A DNA stretch of 64,000 bases from Neolewinella agarilytica (GCF_900110645.1 NZ_FOFB01000015.1:62001-126000); one strand, 5' to 3'; shown: positions 25,550 through 34,903, counted from the stretch's first letter. Program-made: numbers and translations. Notes: generated by a model from the letters alone, not told the origin.

Positions 25550-25880
25550 TATAATATGGATTTACTTTTTTTCAAGTCGTTTACAGTCACCATAATGACA
25601 AGAACCATGCCAAACACACAAGTACCTGATTAACAGAGAATTAAGTCTTAATGAAAATCCAAATCGTTTACTACATTTCGCCAACTCATGAAATACAATA
25701 AGCTCGCGCCTTCTGTATTCGGTTTTCCATCTTGATTTCAGGCTCTGCATTTGCCAGGGTCCCAAAAAAAAGTAAACTTTGGCTAAACACCCGACTCATT
25801 TATGGATTCTATAGACCCGGTTAAGATGCCAGAAAGCCGAGATCTAACTTCCTGGCTAAATAAGTGAAGCTAACCTTATC
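25550..25880. other. Divergent regulatory gap between sigma factor and thioredoxin-fold gene
   Basis: The 331-base region has no credible gene; a 67-codon minus-strand frame at 25562-25765 has no family features. The only signal is the promoter candidate at 25750-25781. Confidence 0.5.
25750..25781 (+). promoter_or_regulatory. Candidate promoter for the 25.9-kb operon
   Basis: TTTG at 25750-25753 is separated by 20 bases from AAACTTTG (25774-25781), close to the Bacteroidota TTTG-N20-TAnnTTTG pattern apart from the first base of the -7 box. The start codon is about 100 bases downstream. Confidence 0.4.
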
Positions 25881-26201
25881 ATGAGTAAAATTGACATTAT
25901 CAACGACACAAACATTCCTTCCTTACTCAGCAAGGAGGGTCTCACAGTCGTATTAATGACTTCTCCGTGGGACGGCAACGGAATCATCATGCGTAGCATT
26001 ATGGAGAGCATTTCAGGAAACTTTTCTTCCGTCAATTTTAGCCAGGCAGACTACGAATCCTCGCCCCAGCTGGCCCGTTTATTTAGCCTCTTATCTCCAC
26101 CGGGGATTTTACTGATCAAAGAAGGAGAGCTGCTCCACAGAATTACTAAACCCGTAAGTGCCGGCAAAATTAGCGAACTCATCAACGCCAGCGTTGCATA
26201 A
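25881..26201 (+). CDS. Thioredoxin-fold protein lacking the CXXC motif
   Basis: The 106-aa protein follows the thioredoxin chain closely: beta strand LTVVLMTSPWDGNG, helix IIMRSIMESIS, strand VNFSQADYE, and a cis-proline loop LLSPPGILLIKEGELLH near residue 78. Where thioredoxin has PWCGPC this one has PWDGNG, so both redox cysteines are gone and no Cys exists elsewhere in the protein. A redox role is excluded; a binding or regulatory role is inferred. It precedes the response regulator by 12 bases in what looks like a two-gene operon. Confidence 0.7.
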   Translation: MSKIDIINDTNIPSLLSKEGLTVVLMTSPWDGNGIIMRSIMESISGNFSSVNFSQADYESSPQLARLFSLLSPPGILLIKEGELLHRITKPVSAGKISELINASVA

Positions 26202-26213
26202 ACCCATCTAATC

Positions 26214-26747
26214 GTGAGTAACGATATTTTCAAAGTATTCATTCTGGAAGACATGGAGGCCGACCTGCTGCTCACTAAGCGTCAGGTCAGAAAGTTTTTG
26301 CCCTCGGTTCTCTTTGCGGTGGCAAGAAACCGGACAGAGTTTGAAGCCAAACTCATTGAATTCCAACCTGACATTGTCCTTTCAGATTACAACCTCCCCG
26401 ACATGAACGGGTTGGAAGCACTACTATACGTACGGGAACATCTGGACAGTACTCCCTTTGTATTCATTACTGGTATCCTCAACGACGAGGAACGCGTAGC
26501 CGAGACTATTCTTAATGGAGCATCTGGCTATTTATTGAAAGAGAACCTTCAACGATTACCTCCATTACTTGAGTCTGTTCTGGAGAAAAATGCGGCAGTC
26601 CTCCGTCATAAGGAGGAAGAATGGGAACGCCGCAGAAAGAATCAGATCGGGATACAGAAAACCATTGCTGCGCTTCGGGAAGCCGAGATCCCGGGTAAGG
26701 AAGAACTATTGGAAACGCTTCAGGAGGTTTTTGATAATATTCGCTAA
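26214..26747 (+). CDS. Response regulator receiver protein with C-terminal coiled-coil tail
   Basis: The 177-aa protein has a CheY-like receiver domain over residues 1-125: acidic pair LEDMEAD near 11-16, phospho-acceptor Asp in VLSDYNLPDMNG near 58, the TGILND switch region and the conserved Lys in YLLKENL near 108. The tail of about 50 residues is charged and helical, with no DNA-binding domain, so it acts by protein contact. GTG at 26214 is used as start because it follows the upstream stop by 12 bases and no ATG precedes the receiver domain. No histidine kinase is adjacent. Confidence 0.88.
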   Translation: MSNDIFKVFILEDMEADLLLTKRQVRKFLPSVLFAVARNRTEFEAKLIEFQPDIVLSDYNLPDMNGLEALLYVREHLDSTPFVFITGILNDEERVAETILNGASGYLLKENLQRLPPLLESVLEKNAAVLRHKEEEWERRRKNQIGIQKTIAALREAEIPGKEELLETLQEVFDNIR

Positions 26748-26925
26748 GGATCACTATCTGTCACCGAAACCGGATTTCTTGCCTGATTCAGGGATATTTT
26801 CATCGTCAAACACCTTTTCAGAGCTACTGAAACGAACAAAAACCTTGCTCAAAGCGATTTAATAAAGGAAGGACGGATTCACTTCCTCTTCCTCTTTATA
26901 ACTGAATTCCCAACAACAACTAATT

Positions 26926-27339
26926 ATGAATAATCAAGATAACAGCGGCAAAGGATGGGCCCTCGGATTTGGCCTTCTGGCAGGTATCGCCGTCGGCTAC
27001 TACCTAAATAGTAACGAAGGACGGGCCATGCGGCGTAAAGCTCAGGTTCAGTTCGACGAGTATGGCAATCAGATTTCTGAGTACAGCCACGAAATGTCTG
27101 AAAGAGCATCTGCTTTAGCAACTGACGCCCGGGAAAAAGGCAAAGAATACATCGATCAGGCCAAATCATCGCTTGAGTCTGGAAAAGAATGGGCAAGCGA
27201 AACAGCAGATAATATCAAATCTACCGTAACGAGCAAAGCTCAGACCCTTCGCGACTCTGCCAGTGAGGCCGCTGACGGAGTAGAAAGCAGCTTTAAGCGT
27301 GGAATGGAAAAAGCAAAAGCTAAAGCACGCAAAGCTTAG
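26926..27339 (+). CDS. YtxH domain-containing protein
   Basis: The 137-aa product has one N-terminal membrane segment with a glycine-rich helix (GWALGFGLLAGIAVGYYLNS) and then a long polar A/K/E/S-rich tail with repeated helices (DAREKGKEYIDQAKSSLESGKEWASETADN), as in YtxH/late-embryogenesis-like stress proteins. These are associated with general stress responses. It is followed by two further small membrane proteins, in the same direction. Confidence 0.83.
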   Translation: MNNQDNSGKGWALGFGLLAGIAVGYYLNSNEGRAMRRKAQVQFDEYGNQISEYSHEMSERASALATDAREKGKEYIDQAKSSLESGKEWASETADNIKSTVTSKAQTLRDSASEAADGVESSFKRGMEKAKAKARKA

Positions 27340-27441
27340 TAGTCCCCCCAGGATGACTACGTAAGGAATTCTTACTCAGCGGCCGCCGGACTAAACTGCC
27401 GCGCGGCCGTTGATATTTTACCCGCAAACTACTGATCACAC

Positions 27442-27810
27442 ATGAAGGCTAAAGACGAACTTCTCGAAAAAGCGGGAGAAACCTATGGCTACATCAATAT
27501 TTTGGTGGACCGCAAAGTAGAGCAATACAAACTTGGTGCTGCTGAAAGATCAGCTAACGCCATATCAGGAGCCATTACTGCCGTAGTTCTCGGCCTCTTC
27601 GGCACAATAGCTTCCCTCTTCGGCCTCATCGCCATTGCCTTCTATATTGCTGGTGCAACCGATTATGGCAACGGTTTTGGCATTGTAGCTCTTGCTGTCC
27701 TCCTTTTGCTGTTACTCCTTTTTCTACTCCGGCGGGTAATCATCATTAACCCCGTCATCAGAAAAGTAATCACTATTTTTTTCGCCGAAAAAACGCCATC
27801 TGACAAGTGA
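27442..27810 (+). CDS. Holin-X/DUF1469-like small membrane protein
   Basis: The 122-aa protein has a helical N-terminus (VDRKVEQYKLGAAERSA), two strong TM segments (AVVLGLFGTIASLFGLIAI and GIVALAVLLLLLLLFLL) and a basic C-terminus. This fits the Actinobacterial Holin-X/DUF1469 type, which, despite its name, is widespread near YtxH/YqjD-type stress proteins and has no phage context here. Its stop overlaps the next start by four bases (GTGA), implying coupled translation. Confidence 0.75.
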   Translation: MKAKDELLEKAGETYGYINILVDRKVEQYKLGAAERSANAISGAITAVVLGLFGTIASLFGLIAIAFYIAGATDYGNGFGIVALAVLLLLLLLFLLRRVIIINPVIRKVITIFFAEKTPSDK

Positions 27811-28259
27811 ACAGTTCTTCTAACATAAGCAGTCTAAGCGATATACAGGACCGTAAAAAGCAACTCGAATCCGAGTTAGATTACTCCCAAAAAGCATTGA
27901 TTGATAGTGTAACGCCCGCAAGCGTTTCCGCAAAGAATTTCTTGATACAAGACCTTGTTGTTCCGGCAATTGGCATCGGAACGGTTCTGTTTCTGGCTTC
28001 CAGGCTTATATCCAAGCGAAAAGAGAGAAGCAATATTGTATATCAGGAGCCCGTAGGGAAACTTTACGATGATTATGCCGACACACCTACCTTTAAAAGG
28101 GACCAACAAAAAACTGTACAGAAGAGAAAAATTGAAGCTGTAGAACGCCCCAGGAAAAAGCCCTTGACATCTCTTATTAAGTTAGGCAGCGTTATGATCC
28201 CGGCAGCTCAGGCGATCATGAAGGCCGTACAAGAAAGTAAGCCCCCTAAAAAATATTAA
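27807..28259 (+). CDS. Unknown protein of the YtxH/holin-X stress cluster
   Basis: The 150-aa product starts with GTG at 27807, overlapping the upstream stop. It has a charged N-terminal helix (SDIQDRKKQLESELDYSQKAL), one hydrophobic stretch (VVPAIGIGTVLFLASRLI, about residues 51-68), a basic linker (KRDQQKTVQKRKIEAVERPRKK) and a C-terminal amphipathic helix. I do not recognise a family. The tight coupling to the holin-X-like gene argues for a joint membrane complex. Confidence 0.65.
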   Translation: MNSSSNISSLSDIQDRKKQLESELDYSQKALIDSVTPASVSAKNFLIQDLVVPAIGIGTVLFLASRLISKRKERSNIVYQEPVGKLYDDYADTPTFKRDQQKTVQKRKIEAVERPRKKPLTSLIKLGSVMIPAAQAIMKAVQESKPPKKY

Positions 28260-28404
28260 CTAATCACCAATTCATCCTGGCTGGTTTATGCTACTACCTT
28301 TCTGCTTTTTAGTACAGAATCAGGCACAATAAGCCCATCAAACGCTGCAGGAAACCTGGTTACAACTACCTTGAGGTCTTTCAGTAAGTGGAAGACTCTT
28401 CTCT

Positions 28405-28773
28405 ATGCATAATTTGATTTTTTCTGTCTCCAGCCTTCTTCATTGTGAGCTTTATACTCCGGAAGGTCTCAACATTGGCACATTACACGATGTCGTTTGT
28501 AATAAGGATAGTGGTAAAATCACTTACCTGATTGTAGAGACCTGCTCTCCTGACCACCTCTTTGCCATACACCACTCCTTTTTTTACCTGGGCCAGGAAG
28601 AGGATGAAATCATCTTTGACCAAAGAATAGGACGAGAGAATCATGCTATCTACCTTGATCTCCCCGGACATTATGCCAGCAAGACTGTACTTAAGTACAG
28701 AGACTTCCTCCAACTAATTTTACCTAACCTGGCCGTAGCGGGTCATCGTAGTGACAACGAAACGCTGTTTTGA
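28405..28773 (+). CDS. PRC-barrel-domain protein
   Basis: The 122-aa protein has a PRC-barrel-like segment in residues 8-75: SSLLHCELYTPEGLNIGTLHDVV followed by NKDSGKITYLIVE, with the usual strand pattern. Such domains bind partner proteins or RNA and occur in stress-related proteins. It lacks an export signal. The ATG at 28405 lies 145 bases beyond the previous gene, so it may have its own promoter, though I see no clear box. Confidence 0.62.
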   Translation: MHNLIFSVSSLLHCELYTPEGLNIGTLHDVVCNKDSGKITYLIVETCSPDHLFAIHHSFFYLGQEEDEIIFDQRIGRENHAIYLDLPGHYASKTVLKYRDFLQLILPNLAVAGHRSDNETLF

Positions 28774-28808
28774 GATAAGGTACAGTGACCTACCTTAGCG
28801 GCATGCCA

Positions 28809-29828
28809 ATGAAGGTACTCATCATCCGTTTTTCTTCCATCGGAGACATCGTTCTTACCACCCCGGTTGTCCGGGGGGTGAAGGAACAGCTCAATGCCGA
28901 AGTACACTTCCTGACGAAATCCAGTTTCTCCGCGGTTTTAAAAAACCATCCCGGGATTGACCGTCTATGGATCATTAAGAAAGATATTTCTGAAGTATTT
29001 GATGCCTTGGTTCAGGAAGGCTTTGACCACGTCATTGACCTTCACGTTAATTTGCGTACCCGGGAGCTGAAGACCCGCATGGCCATTCACCAGGCCCGGC
29101 ACCTGCGGCCGCGCCCAAAATGGCATGCTTTTTCCAAACTCAACCTGGAAAAATTCCTCCTGACCCGATTCGGAATCGACCGATTACCTAAGGTGCATAT
29201 CGTAGACCGCTACCTGGCAGCAACAGCCCCCCTGGGTGTCCGAAATGACGGAAACGGGCTCGATTACTTTATCAGTCCGGACGAGGCTGTCAACCTTCAG
29301 AAAGAAAAAATCCCTGCCCATTACATCGCCTTTGTCATCGGCGCAGCCCATGCGACCAAACGGTTGACGGAGCAGCAGATGATCGATTTTTGCGCGGCTT
29401 TACCCCACCCGATTGTACTTCTTGGTGGGCCGGCGGAAAAAGAAACGGGAGCGCGCATTGCCGCCCAGCACAAGCACGTGATTAACGCATGCGGTCGTTT
29501 TTCTTTAGGCGGCTCAGCAGACCTCGTTCGGCAAGCAGCCATTGTCGTTACCCACGATACAGGTCTGATGCACGTCGCTGCCGCCTTTCACAAGCCCATT
29601 GTGAGTGTTTGGGGGAACACCGTACCTGCTTTCGGCATGTACCCTTACCTTCCGGGAAGAGAGGTCGAAGAAAAGCAAAGGCGACAGGAAGTCATCGGAC
29701 TTTCCTGCCGCCCCTGCTCAAAAATTGGCTTTGATCAATGCCCGAAGGGACATTTTCGCTGCATCAAAGAGCAAGACCCCGCAACCCTGGCTAAGGCTGC
29801 ATCCGATCTACTCAATGAAATACGGTAA
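28809..29828 (+). CDS. Glycosyltransferase family 9 (heptosyltransferase-type)
   Basis: The start MKVLIIRFSSIGDIVLTTPVVRGVK is the family hallmark, and places the real ATG at 28809; the upstream GTG at 28785 and ATG at 28803 add only a few residues. The 339-aa protein has the C-terminal ADP-heptose-site pattern (FVIGAAHATKRL, DTGLMHVAAAFHKPIVSVWGN). GT9 enzymes act on the cytoplasmic side of the inner membrane to build LPS or other glycolipids. No other LPS genes are nearby. Its last 17 bases overlap the convergent metalloprotease gene. Confidence 0.92.
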   Translation: MKVLIIRFSSIGDIVLTTPVVRGVKEQLNAEVHFLTKSSFSAVLKNHPGIDRLWIIKKDISEVFDALVQEGFDHVIDLHVNLRTRELKTRMAIHQARHLRPRPKWHAFSKLNLEKFLLTRFGIDRLPKVHIVDRYLAATAPLGVRNDGNGLDYFISPDEAVNLQKEKIPAHYIAFVIGAAHATKRLTEQQMIDFCAALPHPIVLLGGPAEKETGARIAAQHKHVINACGRFSLGGSADLVRQAAIVVTHDTGLMHVAAAFHKPIVSVWGNTVPAFGMYPYLPGREVEEKQRRQEVIGLSCRPCSKIGFDQCPKGHFRCIKEQDPATLAKAASDLLNEIR

Positions 29829-32244
29829 ATCGCCTCGTCTCGCTTTGGCGTCCTTTACGATAACGGAACATATAAGTGCCCGGAGGTAGATCAGCAACGG
29901 ACAGTGTTTTCCGGTCTCCCTGAATATTCCCGGAGGTAAGTATGCGTCCGTTCAGGTCAATTACCTGGTAGGCCGCATTCTCTTTTCCTTCCGGCAAGCG
30001 AACTTCCAGCACTTCATTAGCCGGGTTAGGGCGCAGGCGAAGGGAAGATTCCTGAACCGTCAGCCCCGCCGTTTCGGGCAAAATGTCTGTTCCGCAAGGG
30101 CTTCCTTCCGATACGGTAATGCCCCGGAAATAGCTGTTACCGTCTTCCGTACCTACGTCATGGTCGGCGGTAAAAAACAAGTAGGATGAGGGGCCGGTAT
30201 AGAACTGACCAATTGGGATCTGGTAGTATTTCCACTTCCCATCACCGGGGTAATTGTCAAAGTCTCCGATTCCCCAGTTTTGCGTCCCGTATAGGCGGAA
30301 AGTCAGATTAGCGGAGATGACGTTGTTATCATCCATTCCAAACCCATGGACCTCACCTGCTCTATCGGACTTAAACCAGAAAGACACCCAGGTTTCTTCG
30401 GTAATTTCGTAAGGATATTCAATGGCCTTCCAGGCGTTATTCTCCAGATAGATACCATTGCCGTCCTCCGAAACGGTAACCGTTCCGGCATCCTGATTAG
30501 GAGCATAAGAAACCGGTACTAGCTCAAAAAAGTCGATGGCCTCACAATCTCCATCCGGTGAAGGGGGTAAGTCTGGCAGACAGAAATCTATAATATCCAG
30601 CGTATCGAACTTACTGCCAATACCGAGAATAGCACCGGAAGAGTCAATCAACTCATAGCTTCCCATACCATACTTACAGCAAATACCATCAAAATCACTA
30701 TCGTGGATGATAAAGTTGTAGCAGCCGTCCGGCACGCAGACTGTGTCCTGAATAACCCTTCCGGCCTGCTTTTTAGGATAAGGGCCACCACTGGCGTGTA
30801 ATTCACCGGTTTCCGTGCGAATTTCCCAGCTGGTTTCCATGCCAAAATCATCGAGTGTAAGTCGTAGATAAACCGTTTGTTCTTCGCAGCTTATCTCCAT
30901 GACGGGATCCTCCTCCTCTTCATGGTCATCATCACGCTCGCAGGCTGCCTGAACACATCCTTGCGCGCTGGCAACCCGGCCAGACATAACGGCCGCAGGC
31001 TGGGGGCTGAACCCATTCATAAAGTTGGTGCCTACTGAGCGTAAGTGGCAATAGGACATGATTGTGCCTCCTTCGGCAGGAACGCCGGGGGTGGCACAAT
31101 AGCCTTCTGTCCAGCCCGGGCAGCCATCAATTGCTGTCGTATCTCCATTCCAGACACAGGCATGCGTGTGTTGGCTTCCCATCAGGTGGCCCAGTTCATG
31201 AGCGATAACCAGAGTTGACCAACTGTAAATGGGGACTACCGCAAAATTAGACTGGATGCTGGAGAAGCTCATTCGTGCAGCGTTGTAAGGATGGCAAAGG
31301 CCATCCAACACAGCAATTCCACCACTGGCCTGATAACTCACCAATTGGGCGAGATCTCCGTTAAAGGACTGTCGATAATTCTGGAACTGAGTCAATAAGG
31401 CACTACTGGACGTTCCGGCGTAAGGGCTCACCTCATCCCAGACAAAGATTTCGCTGATGCGGAGGTCAATGCCGATTGTTTCGTACAGCGTAGCAACTTC
31501 ATTAAAGTTAGCGGCGATGTGTTGGGCGGCAGCAGATACACTTCCTTTATCGTAGAAGATGTCGTAGTCTACCTCGAAATAGATATCAACACAGCCACCC
31601 GTTGATTTCGCCTCCGTATTCAGGCCCAGCTCTTTGTCTGAGTAAGGAAGGCCACTATCCGGAGTAGCACATTCTAATTCCTGCCGGTCGAGTAATTGAT
31701 CATCCGGAAAAAGTACGTAGGCCGAAGAAGGCACCGATTTTTCGCCCGTTCTGGCCGGGCCAAGCGCAAGTCTTTCTCCATCAGAGCGATTAAGAGTCGC
31801 GGTCATTTCGTTATCGAGCAGACTAAGACTGACGCGACTTCCGGGCTCACCGGCAATCTCGCCAACATAGTGTAAGCCCAGGAAAGGCTCCACTAAAGCA
31901 AGGTCAGCAGAAGCTTGCCGAAGCCGTACACCTTGACGAAACAAGGGGCGCGGACGCAGGTGCAAGGTTAGTTCTCGCGCATTCGCTGCCGTAACGGGCA
32001 GCGTGAGCGTCCAATCAGCGGGCGCAGCAGCTAAAAGCTGCGCGTAAGATTCTTCGTCCAATTCCAATAAACCAAAATCACCGATTTCCTGCTTAAGCAT
32101 TTGCCTTACAGGTTGTTTACTTTCTGCCGTTCGGAATAGCTCCGGCGGCAGTGGCAATTTATGTTGTGATTGAATTTGTGCAGATAGAGAGAAGGAGCAC
32201 AACAGCATCATGCTGATGTACCAATAGGTTTGTTTGAGAGACAT
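29812..32244 (-). CDS. Secreted zinc metalloprotease (reprolysin-like M12) with T9SS sorting domain
   Basis: The 810-aa product has a signal peptide (MMLLCSFSLSAQ), an N-terminal propeptide-like region, a peptidase domain with the extended zinc motif HELGHLMGSQH near residues 348-358 and a Met-turn IMSYCH, and a C-terminal domain LRLRPNPANEVLEVRL that ends in FRYRKGRQSETRRF, the type A T9SS sorting signal of Bacteroidota. It should be secreted across the outer membrane by the type IX system and processed there. Acidic linker DDDHEEEEDP precedes a beta domain with CCKYGMGSYEL. A dispersed repeat motif (31945-31967) lies inside the coding sequence. Confidence 0.9.
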   Translation of the reverse strand: MSLKQTYWYISMMLLCSFSLSAQIQSQHKLPLPPELFRTAESKQPVRQMLKQEIGDFGLLELDEESYAQLLAAAPADWTLTLPVTAANARELTLHLRPRPLFRQGVRLRQASADLALVEPFLGLHYVGEIAGEPGSRVSLSLLDNEMTATLNRSDGERLALGPARTGEKSVPSSAYVLFPDDQLLDRQELECATPDSGLPYSDKELGLNTEAKSTGGCVDIYFEVDYDIFYDKGSVSAAAQHIAANFNEVATLYETIGIDLRISEIFVWDEVSPYAGTSSSALLTQFQNYRQSFNGDLAQLVSYQASGGIAVLDGLCHPYNAARMSFSSIQSNFAVVPIYSWSTLVIAHELGHLMGSQHTHACVWNGDTTAIDGCPGWTEGYCATPGVPAEGGTIMSYCHLRSVGTNFMNGFSPQPAAVMSGRVASAQGCVQAACERDDDHEEEEDPVMEISCEEQTVYLRLTLDDFGMETSWEIRTETGELHASGGPYPKKQAGRVIQDTVCVPDGCYNFIIHDSDFDGICCKYGMGSYELIDSSGAILGIGSKFDTLDIIDFCLPDLPPSPDGDCEAIDFFELVPVSYAPNQDAGTVTVSEDGNGIYLENNAWKAIEYPYEITEETWVSFWFKSDRAGEVHGFGMDDNNVISANLTFRLYGTQNWGIGDFDNYPGDGKWKYYQIPIGQFYTGPSSYLFFTADHDVGTEDGNSYFRGITVSEGSPCGTDILPETAGLTVQESSLRLRPNPANEVLEVRLPEGKENAAYQVIDLNGRILTSGNIQGDRKTLSVADLPPGTYMFRYRKGRQSETRRFTVFH
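31945..31967 (+). repeat. Dispersed CGCAGGTGC motif inside the metalloprotease gene
   Basis: The + strand reads GGGGCGCGGACGCAGGTGCA (then AGG), identical in its core to the best intergenic copies, although here it encodes part of the metalloprotease N-terminal region on the minus strand. Confidence 0.6.
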
Positions 32245-32704
32245 GTTTTTAAACTGCGTGTAGAGAGTGACACGGCATTGGGACAGGACAACAAGTTAGG
32301 AAATAATAAATACTTAATTTCTACATCTGTAAGCCCTTGATTAACCCAATTCAAGTTGTTTTATCAACTTATCAGCTTTTCTACCCTAAAGTAAATACCA
32401 CCTTAATCCAATGTTAATTTAATTGCACTTTGTAATTCTAAAAACCCGAAAAAGTCAATAAACATGCGGGGGTACAGCAAAAAACGGATGGTTAAAACAG
32501 CCTTAGTCCTTTGTCATCGGTGCCCCCCCCAAGTAAAGGAGAAGTAACCTGTTGTTTAATTTTTTTTGCAGCAAACAAGCTTCTCAAATACCACTTTTTT
32601 ATTTACGGAACGGTAGGCAAAAAAAATAAACCGGCTCCTCATAAAACAGCACAGCCGCCACGAAAATCATTTCGTGGCGGCTGGCTGAATGGAAAAAATC
32701 AGGC
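32245..32704. other. 460-base gap between metalloprotease and DUF4783 gene
   Basis: AT-rich upstream region of the metalloprotease. Apart from the terminator at 32653-32682 and a run of eight C at 32522-32530, nothing recognisable is found. Confidence 0.4.
32653..32682 (-). terminator. Intrinsic terminator after the DUF4783 gene
   Basis: AGCCGCCACGAAA pairs with its complement around a short loop; on the minus strand the stem is followed by GTGCTGTTTTATGAG. It lies 22 bases after the stop codon at 32705. Confidence 0.7.
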
Positions 32705-33100
32705 TTAACCCCGATCAAATCTTAATTCCTGCAGCACTACTCCGTTATTCTTTTTGGCTACGTAGACGTATACCCGAAAAGATCCGTTTTTGGTGCTCAG
32801 TGTACCGATGCAATACTCTGCATCGTCTGATTTGGAGGCTCCCTGGTGGACCTTACCGAAGCTCGTGGGGGAAAATTTGGCAAAGAAGCCATTCAGAGCC
32901 TGTTTAGCTTCCTCCCGGCTATAAACGTCTTCTTCATCAAGGATACTGAGTTCTACCTCAGCATCCATGGCTGCTACCAGCTGATCAATATCACCACCGC
33001 CAATGGCGCGGCAAACATCGTCCAGTGCAACCGGAGCCTGATCTGCGGCCGGAAAAAGAGGGCCAAGAAGAGCCATATATATAAAGAGCATAAGTTTCAT
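32705..33100 (-). CDS. DUF4783 family protein (SnoaL-like fold), secreted
   Basis: The 131-aa protein starts with a signal peptide (LMLFIYMALLGPLFPAADQ) and continues as an NTF2/SnoaL-like fold: GGGDIDQLVAAMDAEVELSI, REEAKQALNGFFAKFSPTSF and the terminal FRVYVYVAKKNNGVVLQELRF strand pair. This matches DUF4783 proteins of Bacteroidota, which have no assigned function. It is exported to the periplasm. It has its own terminator and stands alone. Confidence 0.78.
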   Translation of the reverse strand: MKLMLFIYMALLGPLFPAADQAPVALDDVCRAIGGGDIDQLVAAMDAEVELSILDEEDVYSREEAKQALNGFFAKFSPTSFGKVHQGASKSDDAEYCIGTLSTKNGSFRVYVYVAKKNNGVVLQELRFDRG

Positions 33101-33367
33101 GGGATCGTAGTTTAGGTCAAGAATGATATCTACCGGATGGTAGAAAGAGACTCACAAAAGCAATATCCGTTGATATTTTTGGCGCTTCTGGTCATCTAAA
33201 CAACTGATATTTAGACGACTCGTGATACAAATGTCACTAAAATTACTCCTAACAAACGCCCCCATCATCATGGGGATTGCTAATATTTGGTTAAAAAAGC
33301 AGGTTCAAAACGCCAATTTCGAAGCCACAGCCAAATTACTACCTTCGCCACTATAAAATAAAGGAAC

Positions 33368-34903
33368 ATGAAAACCGGAAAAACACTACTTGTAATTCTT
33401 GATGGCTGGGGAATTGGTCAACGACCAGAGGCTGACGCTATAGCGCAAGCAAATACCCCCGTGTTCGACCGGATTTATAAAGAGTGCCCCAGCGCTACCC
33501 TGGTAACTTACGGCGAGGAAGTGGGGCTGCCCGAAGGGCAAATGGGCAATTCAGAGGTCGGCCACCTTAATATTGGAGCCGGGCGCGTCGTTTACCAAAG
33601 TTTTGCCCGTATTAACAAAGCTATCCGGGAAGGAGAGCTGGCTAAACTACAAGCCCTGCAGGATGCCCTTACTTACGCGCGTGAATCCGGCAAGGCTGTG
33701 CATCTGATCGGTTTGCTAAGTGACGGAGGCGTTCACTCGCACATCAACCATCTTCTCAAGTTAACAGATATTGCGACTAAGGCTGGCAATGAAAAGGTTT
33801 TCATCCATGCCTTTACGGACGGTAGAGATGTAGCCCCCGATTCCGGCAAAGGTCATTTAAAAACGCTGCTGGACCACATAGATGGGCAGCCCACCAGACT
33901 GGCTAGTGTAAGTGGTCGTTTTTTTGCGATGGACCGGGATACCCGCTGGGAACGAATTGAGAAAGCTTATGATGCCATGGTTAAAGGTGAAGGCATTGGC
34001 AGTACGGACGTGCTATCCTCCATTCAGGCCTGGTACGACAGTGGAAAGACCGACGAGTTCGTAGAGCCAATCGTGATGCTACGGGCAGACGGAAGTCCGG
34101 TTGCCCGCATTGAGGAAGGTGACGTAGTGATCAACTTTAACTTCCGTACGGATCGTCCCCGACAAATTACCCGGGCGCTTACTCAGGAAGACTTTCCGGA
34201 GCAGGAGATGAAACGAATTCCTGACCTACGGTACCTGTGTATGACCCAGTATGATGAAAAATTCACCAACGTAGAAGTTTTATTTCCCAGTAAGGACCTG
34301 AATAAGACAATGGGGCAGGTAGTAAGTGAAGCCGGAAAAACGCAGGTTAGAATTGCCGAGACGGAAAAGTACGCGCACGTTACCTTCTTTTTCAGCGGAG
34401 GTCAGGAGGAGGAGTTCCCCGGTGAAAGACGTCTATTGATTGACTCTCCACGAGACGTAGAGACCTACGACGAGAAGCCTGAAATGGGTGCTTACGGAAT
34501 TACGGATACAATTGTTGAGGATATGAAGACCAATGGCCCGGACTTCATTTGCCTCAACTATGCCAATACCGATATGGTAGGGCATACGGGCATTTGGGAT
34601 GCGGCCATTAAGGCCGCAGAGGTTGTGGACGAATGTTTAGGGAAATTATTAGCTACGGCGCAGGAAGAGGGATACCACGCTATTGTTATTGCTGACCATG
34701 GCAATTCAGACATTATGCGAAACGAAGATGGCAGCGTGCACACTGCGCATACGACTAATCCCGTCCCCGTTATTTATGTAGGCCCGGATCAGGAATTAAG
34801 CTTGAAAGATGGTGGTAAATTAGGAGATGTAGCACCAACCCTGCTTGCCCTGATGGGCGTAGCCCAACCGGAAGAGATGACGGGGGTAAGCCTGCTGGCT
34901 TAG
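33368..34903 (+). CDS. gpmI: 2,3-bisphosphoglycerate-independent phosphoglycerate mutase
   Basis: GpmI interconverts 3- and 2-phosphoglycerate in glycolysis and gluconeogenesis, using two Mn ions and a phosphoserine intermediate. The 511-aa protein begins with KTLLVILDGWGIG, has the catalytic serine in MGNSEVGHLNIGAGR near residue 62, HSHINHLLKL, DGRDVAPDS, FRTDRPRQI, DMVGHTG and the metal site IADHGNSDIM. Length is normal. It is followed by two further cytosolic or exported genes in the same direction. Confidence 0.96.
   Translation: MKTGKTLLVILDGWGIGQRPEADAIAQANTPVFDRIYKECPSATLVTYGEEVGLPEGQMGNSEVGHLNIGAGRVVYQSFARINKAIREGELAKLQALQDALTYARESGKAVHLIGLLSDGGVHSHINHLLKLTDIATKAGNEKVFIHAFTDGRDVAPDSGKGHLKTLLDHIDGQPTRLASVSGRFFAMDRDTRWERIEKAYDAMVKGEGIGSTDVLSSIQAWYDSGKTDEFVEPIVMLRADGSPVARIEEGDVVINFNFRTDRPRQITRALTQEDFPEQEMKRIPDLRYLCMTQYDEKFTNVEVLFPSKDLNKTMGQVVSEAGKTQVRIAETEKYAHVTFFFSGGQEEEFPGERRLLIDSPRDVETYDEKPEMGAYGITDTIVEDMKTNGPDFICLNYANTDMVGHTGIWDAAIKAAEVVDECLGKLLATAQEEGYHAIVIADHGNSDIMRNEDGSVHTAHTTNPVPVIYVGPDQELSLKDGGKLGDVAPTLLALMGVAQPEEMTGVSLLA

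Noticed and set aside
25562-25765. 67-codon ORF upstream of the sigma factor
   Set aside because: No start context, no family features, and it covers the divergent promoter region.
27442-27810. Phage lysis holin
   Set aside because: The protein resembles holin-X/DUF1469 but sits in a stress cluster with no phage genes in the window.
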